From Deltaproteobacteria bacterium RIFCSPHIGHO2_02_FULL_40_28 (GTDB taxonomy: Bacteria > UBA10199 > 2-12-FULL-40-28): DNA of 22,616 nucleotides. The notes below the pieces were generated by a model. It searched no databases. It saw only the letters and a program-made list of their open reading frames with translations, and was not told the origin of the DNA. Position numbers and translations under genes: made by a program. Shown one piece after another: positions 1 to 8,094 of this stretch. The stretch covers positions 1-22,616 of the forward strand of contig MGRJ01000018.1 of assembly GCA_001798135.1 (NCBI GenBank), read 5' to 3'. Each line of letters begins with the position of its first letter. Position 1 is the stretch's first letter.

Positions 1-139
1 GAAATATAACATCGTTCTTCCATTGATATTTGATTGTATTTGGATCCCATTGCATCACTTTACCTAAAAAGTGTTGCACTTCGTTTGTGAATTTAGGGTG
101 ACGTCGGAAGGAGGGCTCCCGATGGCACGCAATCCGCTT
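1..139 (-). other. In-frame open continuation beyond the helicase stop codon
   Basis: Reading leftward in the helicase frame past its TAG (142-140), there are 46 further sense codons with no stop before the window edge. The later part reads like real protein (for example HPKFTNEVQHFLGKVMQW, from about position 100 leftward). About the first 15 codons are encoded by the GC-rich palindrome at 96-183. I see two readings. Either an ancestral, longer helicase gene was interrupted by insertion of the palindrome, which brought the stop; or this is the chance-open upstream part of another gene whose start lies inside or before this stretch. No good ATG with a ribosome binding site is evident here. 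In this AT-rich context 46 open codons by chance is possible but not very likely. Confidence 0.4.
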
Positions 140-183
140 CTAGCGGATGAGTACCAGCGGGACACCTTCCGACGGCAGGACCC
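96..183. repeat. GC-rich imperfect palindrome overlapping the helicase 3' end
   Basis: A block clearly richer in GC than everything around it folds into one long interrupted hairpin. Pairing arms are 96-99 with 180-183, 102-111 with 165-174 (CGTCGGAAGG / CCTTCCGACG, perfect), 117-121 with 158-162, 123-125 with 154-156, and 132-137 with 143-148 (ATCCGC / GCGGAT). The apical loop is 138-142. On the minus strand that loop contains the TAG stop codon of the helicase. The shape and abrupt base composition suggest a small inserted palindromic element of the REP/MITE/Rickettsia-palindromic-element kind, but I recognise no named family, and only one copy is in the window. It could alternatively be a structured RNA. 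Confidence 0.6.
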
Positions 184-3100
184 GCGTTCTTGTTTTTAAT
201 AAATTCTGTCTTGTTTGATCTGTTTCTCTTGGATTTAATGAACTGGAATTATTTGTCTCAATCATTCCCATTTCTTCACACAACGCATGTAAATCCTCTA
301 ACGAGTAATCTATGCGTCTTGCTAAATCTAAAGTTAATAAATCTAAGTGATCAATTTCTTCTAAACCCCATTCAGCTACAATGTCTGTTCCATATTCCAA
401 AAGATGATGACGCAGCCTTACATCATCCACCACAAAACCATTTATCCATTCTGCATCTGGATCTTCTAATTGTTCCTCTAAAAGAGTAATCAGAGAATCA
501 AGACCTTCAATTCCTTCTTCTCTTTGTGCCAGTGATCTCTCACGCAACAAACCTAAAACTTCCATCTTATGAGGATCGGCAACTAAAATATCTTTTACAA
601 TCATTGCAGGTTTAACAGCCAAAGATCCTTGAGGAGATCCATCTCCACTATTTCCTTCATCACTTTGCTGGCGACTTCTTCCATTGGCTCTTCCTCCTGG
701 TACAGAAACTCCTAAAACAGGGCCGCGGGCATCTTCTTCTGCTACAACCCTTCTAGGCGTTACCAACCTTCCATTTCCTTCTAACAAACCACTTTGGTCT
801 AAAGCCTCTGCTAAAACATGACCTCTGGTTCCTGAATCTCTTTCCACAATAAAAGAACCATCTCGATAAGTTAAATAAACCCAAGCATGAGAGAGGGCAT
901 CCCCAGCAGGAATTTCTTGGACCATCCTTGTAGTTCCCTGAATACGTCTATCGTCCACCACATAGGCTCCACCAAATACAAAACCATCCCCATTCATTGG
1001 TTTTCTACCTAAAAACTCCTCTGCAATTTTAAATAAACTCCCTTTCCACATTTTATTTGTTTCTTTCCCTAACTGAATCAATTCATCAAGATGTTCAATA
1101 TCAGCTAAGCGCCCCGCAGGGGTACGACTTGCAATTTTTGATTTTTCCAAAACTTTTAAAAATGAAGGAATACGATCTCCACCCGAAGATTCAATAACCC
1201 AACCTGATTCTGCTTTAACTAATTGGGCACGCACATACAAATGAGGCCTGGGTCTCTCTGGCAATTCCAAAGTTGCTTCTAAATCACCATACACCATCCA
1301 GCCCCGTCTTGGTTCTTCAACTACTTTGGCACCACTCAACCAAAATCTTGTGCCAGTAGGCACTGCTGCTCTTGATTGTAAATCATAAACCTCACGAGCT
1401 AAACCATCGCCAAAATTTTTCCAAAGACCCCGTGTTTCTTTTGGCAATTTGCCAAGCTCTTCAAGGGTTTTAATATCCGCCAATCTTTGCTGATAAGATC
1501 TGCGAGCAACACCTGCTACTTCTAAACCTGTGGCTAAAATTTTTGCCTTGGATTTTTTACTTCCACCTATGACTCCCACCTCCCATTTATTTTCATCCTC
1601 CATCCATTTCAACGGCACGTTAAAATAAGCAGATCCTGTTGCAATTTCCTGTGGTGCATTATATAATTTAAAATTACCGTTAAACTTTCCATTCGAATAA
1701 ATAAGCGCTCCAGATAAATAAATTTGTCCCCCATTTGTTTTAGCTCTTGCTGTTAATTCAGGATTTATTGCTTCAAGATGACCCGCCTTTAAATGTGTAA
1801 TCCCATAGTAACTATTATCCCAACCCAATCTACTACCGCGAATTTGATCCATGGTTGTGGCGATTTTATCTCTTTCTGTCATGGCCCATTCAATGTGATC
1901 TTGGGTATAAAGATGATCAAAATAGTGGTACAGCCCCAAAGCCAAGTCATTCATGGCAAAGGGACCCATGCGATTTTCTAAAAGGGTTCTGTAGCCATTG
2001 GTAGAAAATGTAATGCGTTCGCTACCCAATCCCCGGCGAACATGAAAAGTGGTAGGACCTGGTCTTCTGTTTTCATGTTGAAAATAAATATCGAGAGCTC
2101 CCTTTAAAAGAGCCATGCCTGCTAATTCGGCAAATCCAGGAGAATTTAAAAGACTATCTGCAAAAGTACCATCAAAAAAACTCCGTCTTTGGTAAAGCAA
2201 GGTTGCAAGGCGCCTCGCTTCGGAAAGCTCGATGGGAATTTCACCTGCTTCCAAAATTTCGGAGAGCCTTTCTGATGGCATATCTAAATCGAGAGCCATT
2301 TCATCCACCACATCATCATAGTTTGCTGCTAGAAAATGACGTAAAACCTCACGTAACCTCGACCAATCTACACTGGGCTGTAACGTATCTTCATCTTCAT
2401 CTCCATTATTTTCAGGACTTTCCTCCACTTTTCTTTGACGTTTTTTCTTTCCACCAAAAATATAATCACCCATACGAATTCCATAAGCCTCGCGGTAGGT
2501 ATACAAGTAACCTCCGTCGGTTAAAATATCGCGCACATCAAAAACAACTCTTTTAACCACTTCTTGTACAATTCCTTTATCGTCTATCTCATCACGACCA
2601 TATCGAAGAATACGTCCTGCTTCTTGAAACTTCATCATGGGTTCTAAGCTGGGTTTTGCCCCCACCAAATTACGAATAAAGGGGCCATCAAATCCTTCAT
2701 TGAGGAGTTGACAATTAAAAACTACTTCAATGTTTCCTTCCTTAAATTCCCTCATAATTATTTTCCGGGCTTCTTCATCCATATTTCCCCACACCACAGC
2801 AACCAGAGCATCCCCATATGCATGATCTCCTTGAAGCATGGCTTTTTTGTATTCATTGATGGTGGTTTGGGTTTCACTATCATTCATTTTAATGGGTGTG
2901 CCTTTCCCATCTAAACCTTTCACTCCAACAATTTTAATTTGCCTTCCACCCAAGGGATGGCCGGTATAAGAGCCTACACCCTCACAAAAACGTTGATAAG
3001 CTTCTGCCATCCCCACCGCATGTTTTAAATCCACACTAAAAGCCAAAGTTGGAGCCAATCCTTCTTTCAATCCTCGGTATTGCTTCACTCCATATTTTTC

Positions 3101-4630
3101 TAGGGCCTTAAATATTTTGAGATTACGCGTGTAGGTATTAAGCCTGGTAGAGAGTTGATCAGTATCAAAATGCTTACCTCCTGGGGTTCTTAGTCCATTC
3201 AAATACTCTTCGGTATTGACATCAACAATAACGGGCCAAGGAAGTGCTCCCGAAAGCATCAGATCAAAAGCGTCCAGCCTGATAATAGGATTGGGTTCCC
3301 GACCTGTTGGAGTAGCTGTAAAACCCAAAATAAAAGTTTTAGGATCAAGGGCTTTCAAAGTTTTTTTTGTTTCCTGCCAAGTTGCAGCTCCTTTTAAATG
3401 ATGTACTTCATCCATCATACACAAAGGAACCCTACCTTCCCCATTTAAACTGGCTTTTACTTCTCGTTCAAAACGTGCGGTGTTTCTTTGAACCGAAGGA
3501 ATACTCGCCAAAATAATATCCCCCGAAGTATCCCAGCCTTGTCCATCAACAACAGAAACTTTAAGAGGATGGGTACCAGCATAGGTTCTTACAAAATGGG
3601 GCGCTAACAGTTCTTCTAAACCTTCCTTGATTTGAGCTGCTATTTCCTTGCGATGAGAGGTGATAATAATTTTATCGTTCTTAGAAAAATCAAGCCCCCA
3701 TTCCTTCATGGCCATGGCAATAGAGGCCACCATCACCCGTGTTTTTCCACTACCTGTGGGGGCAACTACGGTTCCTTCATTAATTTGTTCAAAATCTCTT
3801 GAAGCTTGAATGGCTGCCCTGATTTTAGCCAACATTTTAATTTGATGATCCCGTAGCTTAATTTCGGGAGGAAGTCCTTTTACTTTGCGATTGATAAGGG
3901 CAGAAATTCTTTGTCCAGCTCGAAATGTACGCCTTCCTGGTGCTGTCACAGGTGTTTCGGGAGGAGGATCTCCATTCATGACGGGCTCTAAATTAACTAC
4001 CCAATTTCCTCCCCTGGTTACTTCCGTATAATCTCTTACAAAGGCATCCATTCTTTGAACTAAAATACGAATTCTCGTTTCGAGATCGGCTGCATATCCA
4101 GAATCAGGAAAAATATAGAGTTCATTAAGCTGACGTACTGTTTCTTCTACACGAGCACTGATGCGTTCAAATTCTCTTGTTAATGCAGGTGTTGGTAAAG
4201 GGAGAGTGCGCGCTCTAATTTTATCAAAATAATCCATGGCTGTTAAAAACCATTGGATCAACTTGCGATAAATAATTTGTTCACCAGAATCAAAACGTGC
4301 AAACCATTCTGGATTTTCCAAAAATGCGGGACGTCCTGTGTCATTTGTTCCATCAAAAATTACAGGCTCACTCAAAAGTGTATTCCAAAGAGGAGAAATA
4401 AGAGGAGGTTGCCTTTCAGTAACTCGCCAACTTCGATAAGATAAACCCTCAATGACCAACCTCAAATCTCTCACTGCACTTCCACCAAGAGTAACTTGAT
4501 CATCAGGAGATGCAGCTAACCGCCTTCGTAATCTTGCCAAAGGTTTGTTAAGCTCATCAAAGGCTGTGGCTGCCAATAAAACACGAGCCATCTCGTTTTT
4601 TGCAACATTTACTTCTTGTACATACGCCAT
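140..4630 (-). CDS. Large DEAD/DEAH-box (SF2) helicase with repeated C-terminal module
   Basis: Predicted ATP-dependent nucleic-acid helicase or translocase of superfamily 2. Visible motifs: I PTGSGKT (291-297), II DEVH (407-410), III TAT (438-440), V NEGFDGP (644-650), VI QEAGRILRYGR (669-679). An uncharacterised ~250-residue domain precedes the helicase core. After it comes a Lys/Arg-rich then Asp/Glu-rich linker (~727-750), a helical HTH-like stretch (~757-815), and a module of ~125 residues found at least twice, probably three times (about 918-1020, 1045-1150, 1170-1268). The two clear copies share RLADI at 1049 and 1174, KET-x4-W, a GAxVV strand and a closing W/F-V/I-E. No nuclease or methylase motif was recognised, and no restriction partner is adjacent. 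The start is supported by AAGGA six bases before ATG. The last ~16 residues come from the GC-rich palindrome, so the natural C-terminus is probably altered. Confidence 0.85.
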   Translation of the reverse strand: MAYVQEVNVAKNEMARVLLAATAFDELNKPLARLRRRLAASPDDQVTLGGSAVRDLRLVIEGLSYRSWRVTERQPPLISPLWNTLLSEPVIFDGTNDTGRPAFLENPEWFARFDSGEQIIYRKLIQWFLTAMDYFDKIRARTLPLPTPALTREFERISARVEETVRQLNELYIFPDSGYAADLETRIRILVQRMDAFVRDYTEVTRGGNWVVNLEPVMNGDPPPETPVTAPGRRTFRAGQRISALINRKVKGLPPEIKLRDHQIKMLAKIRAAIQASRDFEQINEGTVVAPTGSGKTRVMVASIAMAMKEWGLDFSKNDKIIITSHRKEIAAQIKEGLEELLAPHFVRTYAGTHPLKVSVVDGQGWDTSGDIILASIPSVQRNTARFEREVKASLNGEGRVPLCMMDEVHHLKGAATWQETKKTLKALDPKTFILGFTATPTGREPNPIIRLDAFDLMLSGALPWPVIVDVNTEEYLNGLRTPGGKHFDTDQLSTRLNTYTRNLKIFKALEKYGVKQYRGLKEGLAPTLAFSVDLKHAVGMAEAYQRFCEGVGSYTGHPLGGRQIKIVGVKGLDGKGTPIKMNDSETQTTINEYKKAMLQGDHAYGDALVAVVWGNMDEEARKIIMREFKEGNIEVVFNCQLLNEGFDGPFIRNLVGAKPSLEPMMKFQEAGRILRYGRDEIDDKGIVQEVVKRVVFDVRDILTDGGYLYTYREAYGIRMGDYIFGGKKKRQRKVEESPENNGDEDEDTLQPSVDWSRLREVLRHFLAANYDDVVDEMALDLDMPSERLSEILEAGEIPIELSEARRLATLLYQRRSFFDGTFADSLLNSPGFAELAGMALLKGALDIYFQHENRRPGPTTFHVRRGLGSERITFSTNGYRTLLENRMGPFAMNDLALGLYHYFDHLYTQDHIEWAMTERDKIATTMDQIRGSRLGWDNSYYGITHLKAGHLEAINPELTARAKTNGGQIYLSGALIYSNGKFNGNFKLYNAPQEIATGSAYFNVPLKWMEDENKWEVGVIGGSKKSKAKILATGLEVAGVARRSYQQRLADIKTLEELGKLPKETRGLWKNFGDGLAREVYDLQSRAAVPTGTRFWLSGAKVVEEPRRGWMVYGDLEATLELPERPRPHLYVRAQLVKAESGWVIESSGGDRIPSFLKVLEKSKIASRTPAGRLADIEHLDELIQLGKETNKMWKGSLFKIAEEFLGRKPMNGDGFVFGGAYVVDDRRIQGTTRMVQEIPAGDALSHAWVYLTYRDGSFIVERDSGTRGHVLAEALDQSGLLEGNGRLVTPRRVVAEEDARGPVLGVSVPGGRANGRSRQQSDEGNSGDGSPQGSLAVKPAMIVKDILVADPHKMEVLGLLRERSLAQREEGIEGLDSLITLLEEQLEDPDAEWINGFVVDDVRLRHHLLEYGTDIVAEWGLEEIDHLDLLTLDLARRIDYSLEDLHALCEEMGMIETNNSSSLNPRETDQTRQNLLKTRTRVLPSEGVPLVLIR

Positions 4631-4718
4631 AGATATCCTTAGATTTTAACTTGTCTGTATCGACAAACCATGTAAGTGTGTTGCTAGTAAAAGAAATGGA
4701 GGGTTAAATCATAACCTT
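4631..4718. promoter_or_regulatory. Divergent promoter region between helicase and secreted protein
   Basis: This short spacer must carry both promoters. On the plus strand TTGCTA (4681-4686), 17 bases, TTAAAT (4704-4709) would start transcription only a few bases before the ATG at 4719; GGAGGG (4698-4703) is too far from that ATG for a normal ribosome binding site. On the minus strand TAAAAT is a possible -10 without a clear -35. A small inverted repeat, TTGTC-N6-GACAA (4651-4666), lies where a repressor of the helicase could bind. All of this is motif-level inference. Confidence 0.35.
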
Positions 4719-5504
4719 ATGAAATTTTTACGTTTCTTCAAAATTATTTCCTTCTTTTTCATCTTGAGCTTTCTTTTTAACCCAAGTGTTTCTCATGCAA
4801 AAAAACCAAACAAGGGAGTTCTTGTAGGCGAGGCGGGGCTTAATTTCCCATCAATGGGGTTAGCTCTTGATGGAGCCTATGATGCCAGATTAGATCACTT
4901 GGTTCCTGGTTATAAAATTTTAAATGTGGTGATAACTAATAAGGGACAAAACACCATTAAGTTAGATTTGAACAAAGAAGTTTGGAAAGTGCGTGATCAT
5001 TTAGGCAAACTGCGTATAGCTATTAATGATGTTCGCTTTATTAGTGAAAAAATTTGGAATACACTTCCCGAGGGATTAAAAAATAAATTAGAAAATCCAG
5101 ATACTATTAAAACCGGCCAAACAGCCAAGGTTGATCTTTTTTTTCCTGCAAATGTAAATCTTAAAGACTTTAAAGAACTTCAATGGCAATCAACTCATTT
5201 TAAGAAAAAGTTTATCATCGAAGAGGGTGTTGAAAAAAACCTGGATTTAGCTCGTGATACCGAGCCAGATCCCCTGCACAACAAAAAAACTTATCAGCAA
5301 TCTTTGGAAAAATATGAAACACCAGATGAGAAAAATGCTGTGGCCTCAGAACCGGGAAGCCAACAACCAAGCGGTCCTAAAGGAGATGGAAATGTTATTG
5401 AAATAAGTCCCAGCGCCAATGATGCCATGAGTGATAGAAATGCAACCCCTCCGCGCTTCGATCCCAAATTGGACGAGGTTGTCACCATCCCAATGGATAA
5501 CTAA
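4719..5504 (+). CDS. Secreted or periplasmic protein of unknown function
   Basis: A 261-residue protein with a typical Sec signal peptide: basic start (MKFLRFFK), a Phe/Leu/Ile-rich core, and likely cleavage after SHA at residue 27. The mature part has an N-terminal ~150-residue region rich in beta-strand-like alternation (LNVVITNKGQNTIKLDL looks like an immunoglobulin-like extracellular strand pair). A low-complexity, charged, Pro/Ser/Gly-rich tail starts around residue 175. I recognise no family. It stands alone: divergent from the helicase, and converging on the lipoprotein gene with 20 bases between the two stops. No Shine-Dalgarno sequence sits at the usual distance, so the mRNA may be leaderless. 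Confidence 0.75.
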   Translation: MKFLRFFKIISFFFILSFLFNPSVSHAKKPNKGVLVGEAGLNFPSMGLALDGAYDARLDHLVPGYKILNVVITNKGQNTIKLDLNKEVWKVRDHLGKLRIAINDVRFISEKIWNTLPEGLKNKLENPDTIKTGQTAKVDLFFPANVNLKDFKELQWQSTHFKKKFIIEEGVEKNLDLARDTEPDPLHNKKTYQQSLEKYETPDEKNAVASEPGSQQPSGPKGDGNVIEISPSANDAMSDRNATPPRFDPKLDEVVTIPMDN

Positions 5505-5524
5505 ATGGACATTTTAACGGTTTT

Positions 5525-7987
5525 TTATTTAAAGGCGGCGCAGGCCCCGCCTATGGGCCCTGCCATACAGAGCGTTTGTCCTCTGTTGGTTACATCAACA
5601 AATTCAATTTTACCCACATCCCATTTAAATAAAAGAACAGGGGTTTCTGGAACCGAAAAATTAAAAACAGAAATTCCTTCTTCTGTTGGGAAAATTACTT
5701 TTTTGCCCCCAGCAGAGAAAGTAAGTCCTCTAAATTGGCTTAAAGATAAATTTAATTTGGGAAGAATAACTAATTCGCGTACCGAATTTTCATCCAAACT
5801 AATAACTGCAATTTGGGTTTCTTTTTCTACTTCGTAGTAAACAAGAGCCTTTCTTTCATCTGGAAAAATATTCAAATCTCTGGCAAAGGCTTTTGGATTC
5901 TGATTTTTAACCTTGGCAATAACTTTCATTTTTGGCCTGGGAGCATCTAAATCCAGCATGCAAATTCCTTCGGCTCCACAAGCCATCAGCGCTTTTTTCC
6001 CTTGTTGATAAAGCTTCAATCCACCTCCATCTGTAAAATCAAGACTCGATAATTTTTTAACCATTTTGGAAGAATCAACCTGGTAAACAGATAAAGTTGA
6101 AGCAGGCCCTGTTTCTGATTTTTTAGAAGCAAGATACAAAAAATCCTTATCACTCACTTGTGTTAATTCAAAACCTGTAACAATTTGCGGAGAAAGTGCT
6201 AGAGTTTCTACAACAGAAAAATCCTTCTTTACTAAATAAATTTTCTTTGTAGTTTCCTCATAAAGAAAATAACCAAAATCTGTCACTCGAAATAAACTAA
6301 AACTACCTTGGGTTTTTTCTGGCAAATCTAAAAAACTTAAATGCAACAATTTTTGTGGAACCTGATTCGAATAAAAAAGCTTGGATGTTTTTTGATAAGG
6401 GACAACAAGCGCATGATTATCTGGAGTTAACAAAACAGCTTGAAGACCAGCTGGATAAGAAATTAAATTTGGAATTCCCCAACGATAATCTTCTGCTGAT
6501 GAAGTAGTGGTAGGAGTATTGTTTAAAAATTCAACCTTCCCTGCTTGCTCAGAGGCTACAAAGTAAGCTGCTCCCTGAAAAAAACGAATGGATTTTAAAC
6601 CCAAAAAAGGAAAGGGTTGCCCATTTAATAAAGATTTTTTATCTAAATCTAGGATTTTTAATCCCCTGCCAGCAACCAGAAAAACCAAGGGCTGCATGGG
6701 ATCTAGAGAAACCTCATCAGCTACAAGATTAAAGGGAATAGTTTCACCAAGATCAGCAATTCCACCACCATTTTTAACTAAAGGGAGAATTTGAATGCCT
6801 TTAAATCCTATTCCTCCATCACCTTTCAAGGCCAAAATTAAAAAGATCATTCCTTCTTTTTCCCGATGACCCAAAATTTTGTAATCCCCACTCAAAGAAA
6901 TAGAAGAAAGAGTTGAAAGGTGTTTTCTCTCAATAACCGAGATTTGTTTTCCTTGGACTGCAAAATAATAATCCCCATAGGGATAAACTTGTTCTATACC
7001 ACTCGCAGCAATTTCTCCAACAATATTGGATTTATCGGGGTTAACTAAATCTAAAATCTGTACTTTATCCCTTAAATAAACAAAAATTTGGTGTGATTCC
7101 TGGGGAAGCCCGCCTTCCTTGGGTTGACGACTTAAAAGATACACTCCATCAAAGCGTCCATCGGCTTTAAAGCTTTTCACCCCAACAGGATCCCCATTTT
7201 GGGGAATACGAACAATTTCCAAAACATTTTCTTCTTCCTTCACATAGCAAAGTGTATCCATGCCCGTTGGAATAACAGATACCTCCAAGCCCTTGCGTTC
7301 GAGTGGAAAAGTAGCTCGGTAATTTAACACCACATCTTCAATGAGAAGTTTACGATCCATGCCTAAAAAAACAAAACGTTCAGTTGGGGTAATAAAGTTT
7401 ACAGGGGGCCCCAACGCATCTAAAAATACCATGGGAGCAGGATTTCTTAATTTTTTAACAAAATCTGCGCGCTTCATTTCAAAAACTTGTCTCTCCATTT
7501 CCTCATTTGATAAAGGAGTGACAGAACTTGCTTGAATTTGTGCACCAGAAACGTTTGGAATTGCTCCTGGAGCAGAAGGTGGAACCTGCGAACTCATTCC
7601 CGGCGAATAAGGATCTACAGGTAAAATGGTTTGATTAACCAGGGTTGGTGCACTGGTTGGTGCTGTAGTTTGCGGTGGACTATAAGGATCATACGCATCT
7701 TGAATACTTTGAACATTCTGAACATCCTGGGGTTTCAACAAATCATCATCGGGCCCTGGTGGATGAGGCTCATCAAGAATAAGGGGTGGAGGTATTGCTG
7801 GTGGAGATAACGGGGTTTCTTTTTTCCCTTTTTTCTTTTTTTTCTTTTTTTCTCCCTTATCCTCCTGCCCAATAAGTTTTTTAAAAAGTTTGGTGGGATT
7901 GGTTACATCATCGAGGGTAATATTTTTACACGAACCAAGCCCCAAAACTAAAATTAAGAAAAAAGAAAAAAAACGTACTGTGTTCAT
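5525..7987 (-). CDS. Large lipoprotein with Lys/Pro-rich stalk and beta-propeller-like body
   Basis: An 820-residue protein. The N-terminus is a lipoprotein signal with lipobox LGSC, the acylated cysteine being residue 20, so it should be anchored in the inner or outer membrane. A strongly basic run follows at about 43-57 (seven consecutive lysines), then a Pro/Ser/Thr-rich, low-complexity linker to about 170 with two copies of DPYSP, which probably acts as a stalk. From about 180 to the end it is beta-rich, with repeated segments of hydrophobic strand, polar turn, strand (such as IFVYLRDKVQILDLVNPDK and GVYLLSRQP). This resembles WD40/YVTN-type propeller proteins, but I cannot name a family. 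It sits alone between convergent and divergent plus-strand genes. The Lys run is A-rich in DNA, a possible slippage site, but the frame is intact. Confidence 0.8.
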   Translation of the reverse strand: MNTVRFFSFFLILVLGLGSCKNITLDDVTNPTKLFKKLIGQEDKGEKKKKKKKGKKETPLSPPAIPPPLILDEPHPPGPDDDLLKPQDVQNVQSIQDAYDPYSPPQTTAPTSAPTLVNQTILPVDPYSPGMSSQVPPSAPGAIPNVSGAQIQASSVTPLSNEEMERQVFEMKRADFVKKLRNPAPMVFLDALGPPVNFITPTERFVFLGMDRKLLIEDVVLNYRATFPLERKGLEVSVIPTGMDTLCYVKEEENVLEIVRIPQNGDPVGVKSFKADGRFDGVYLLSRQPKEGGLPQESHQIFVYLRDKVQILDLVNPDKSNIVGEIAASGIEQVYPYGDYYFAVQGKQISVIERKHLSTLSSISLSGDYKILGHREKEGMIFLILALKGDGGIGFKGIQILPLVKNGGGIADLGETIPFNLVADEVSLDPMQPLVFLVAGRGLKILDLDKKSLLNGQPFPFLGLKSIRFFQGAAYFVASEQAGKVEFLNNTPTTTSSAEDYRWGIPNLISYPAGLQAVLLTPDNHALVVPYQKTSKLFYSNQVPQKLLHLSFLDLPEKTQGSFSLFRVTDFGYFLYEETTKKIYLVKKDFSVVETLALSPQIVTGFELTQVSDKDFLYLASKKSETGPASTLSVYQVDSSKMVKKLSSLDFTDGGGLKLYQQGKKALMACGAEGICMLDLDAPRPKMKVIAKVKNQNPKAFARDLNIFPDERKALVYYEVEKETQIAVISLDENSVRELVILPKLNLSLSQFRGLTFSAGGKKVIFPTEEGISVFNFSVPETPVLLFKWDVGKIEFVDVTNRGQTLCMAGPIGGACAAFK

Positions 7988-8059
7988 GGAGATGGCGCTA
8001 TTGTAGGGATCACAGCCCCCAACGTCAATGAAATTGAGATTGTAAAATCGAGTCCTGGC

Positions 8060-8086
8060 TTGACCCCACTTTTTGTTTTGTATAGT
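8060..8086 (+). promoter_or_regulatory. Possible promoter of the acyltransferase gene
   Basis: TTGACC (8060-8065), a short 15-base spacer, and TATAGT (8081-8086). The -10 ends eight bases before the ATG at 8095 and no Shine-Dalgarno sequence lies between, so the transcript would be essentially leaderless. The spacer is shorter than ideal, which lowers confidence. Confidence 0.4.
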
Positions 8087-8094
8087 TTGCCCCC

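Noticed and set aside
140-142. TAG in the palindrome loop as a pyrrolysine or programmed readthrough site
   Set aside because: No supporting machinery or known element is visible; insertion of a palindromic repeat explains the arrangement more simply. Kept only as a minor alternative.
140-4630. Type I/III restriction subunit for the large helicase
   Set aside because: SF2 motifs fit loosely, but there is no PD-(D/E)XK motif and no methylase or specificity gene beside it in the window.
5505-5837. Plus-strand open frame opposite the lipoprotein 3' end
   Set aside because: Antisense shadow: no promoter or ribosome binding site, protein-like features absent, and the lipoprotein frame is long and coherent.
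7801-7860. A-rich run in the lipoprotein gene as a frameshift
   Set aside because: The run encodes consecutive lysines in frame between the lipobox and the rest of the protein, so the gene is intact as written.
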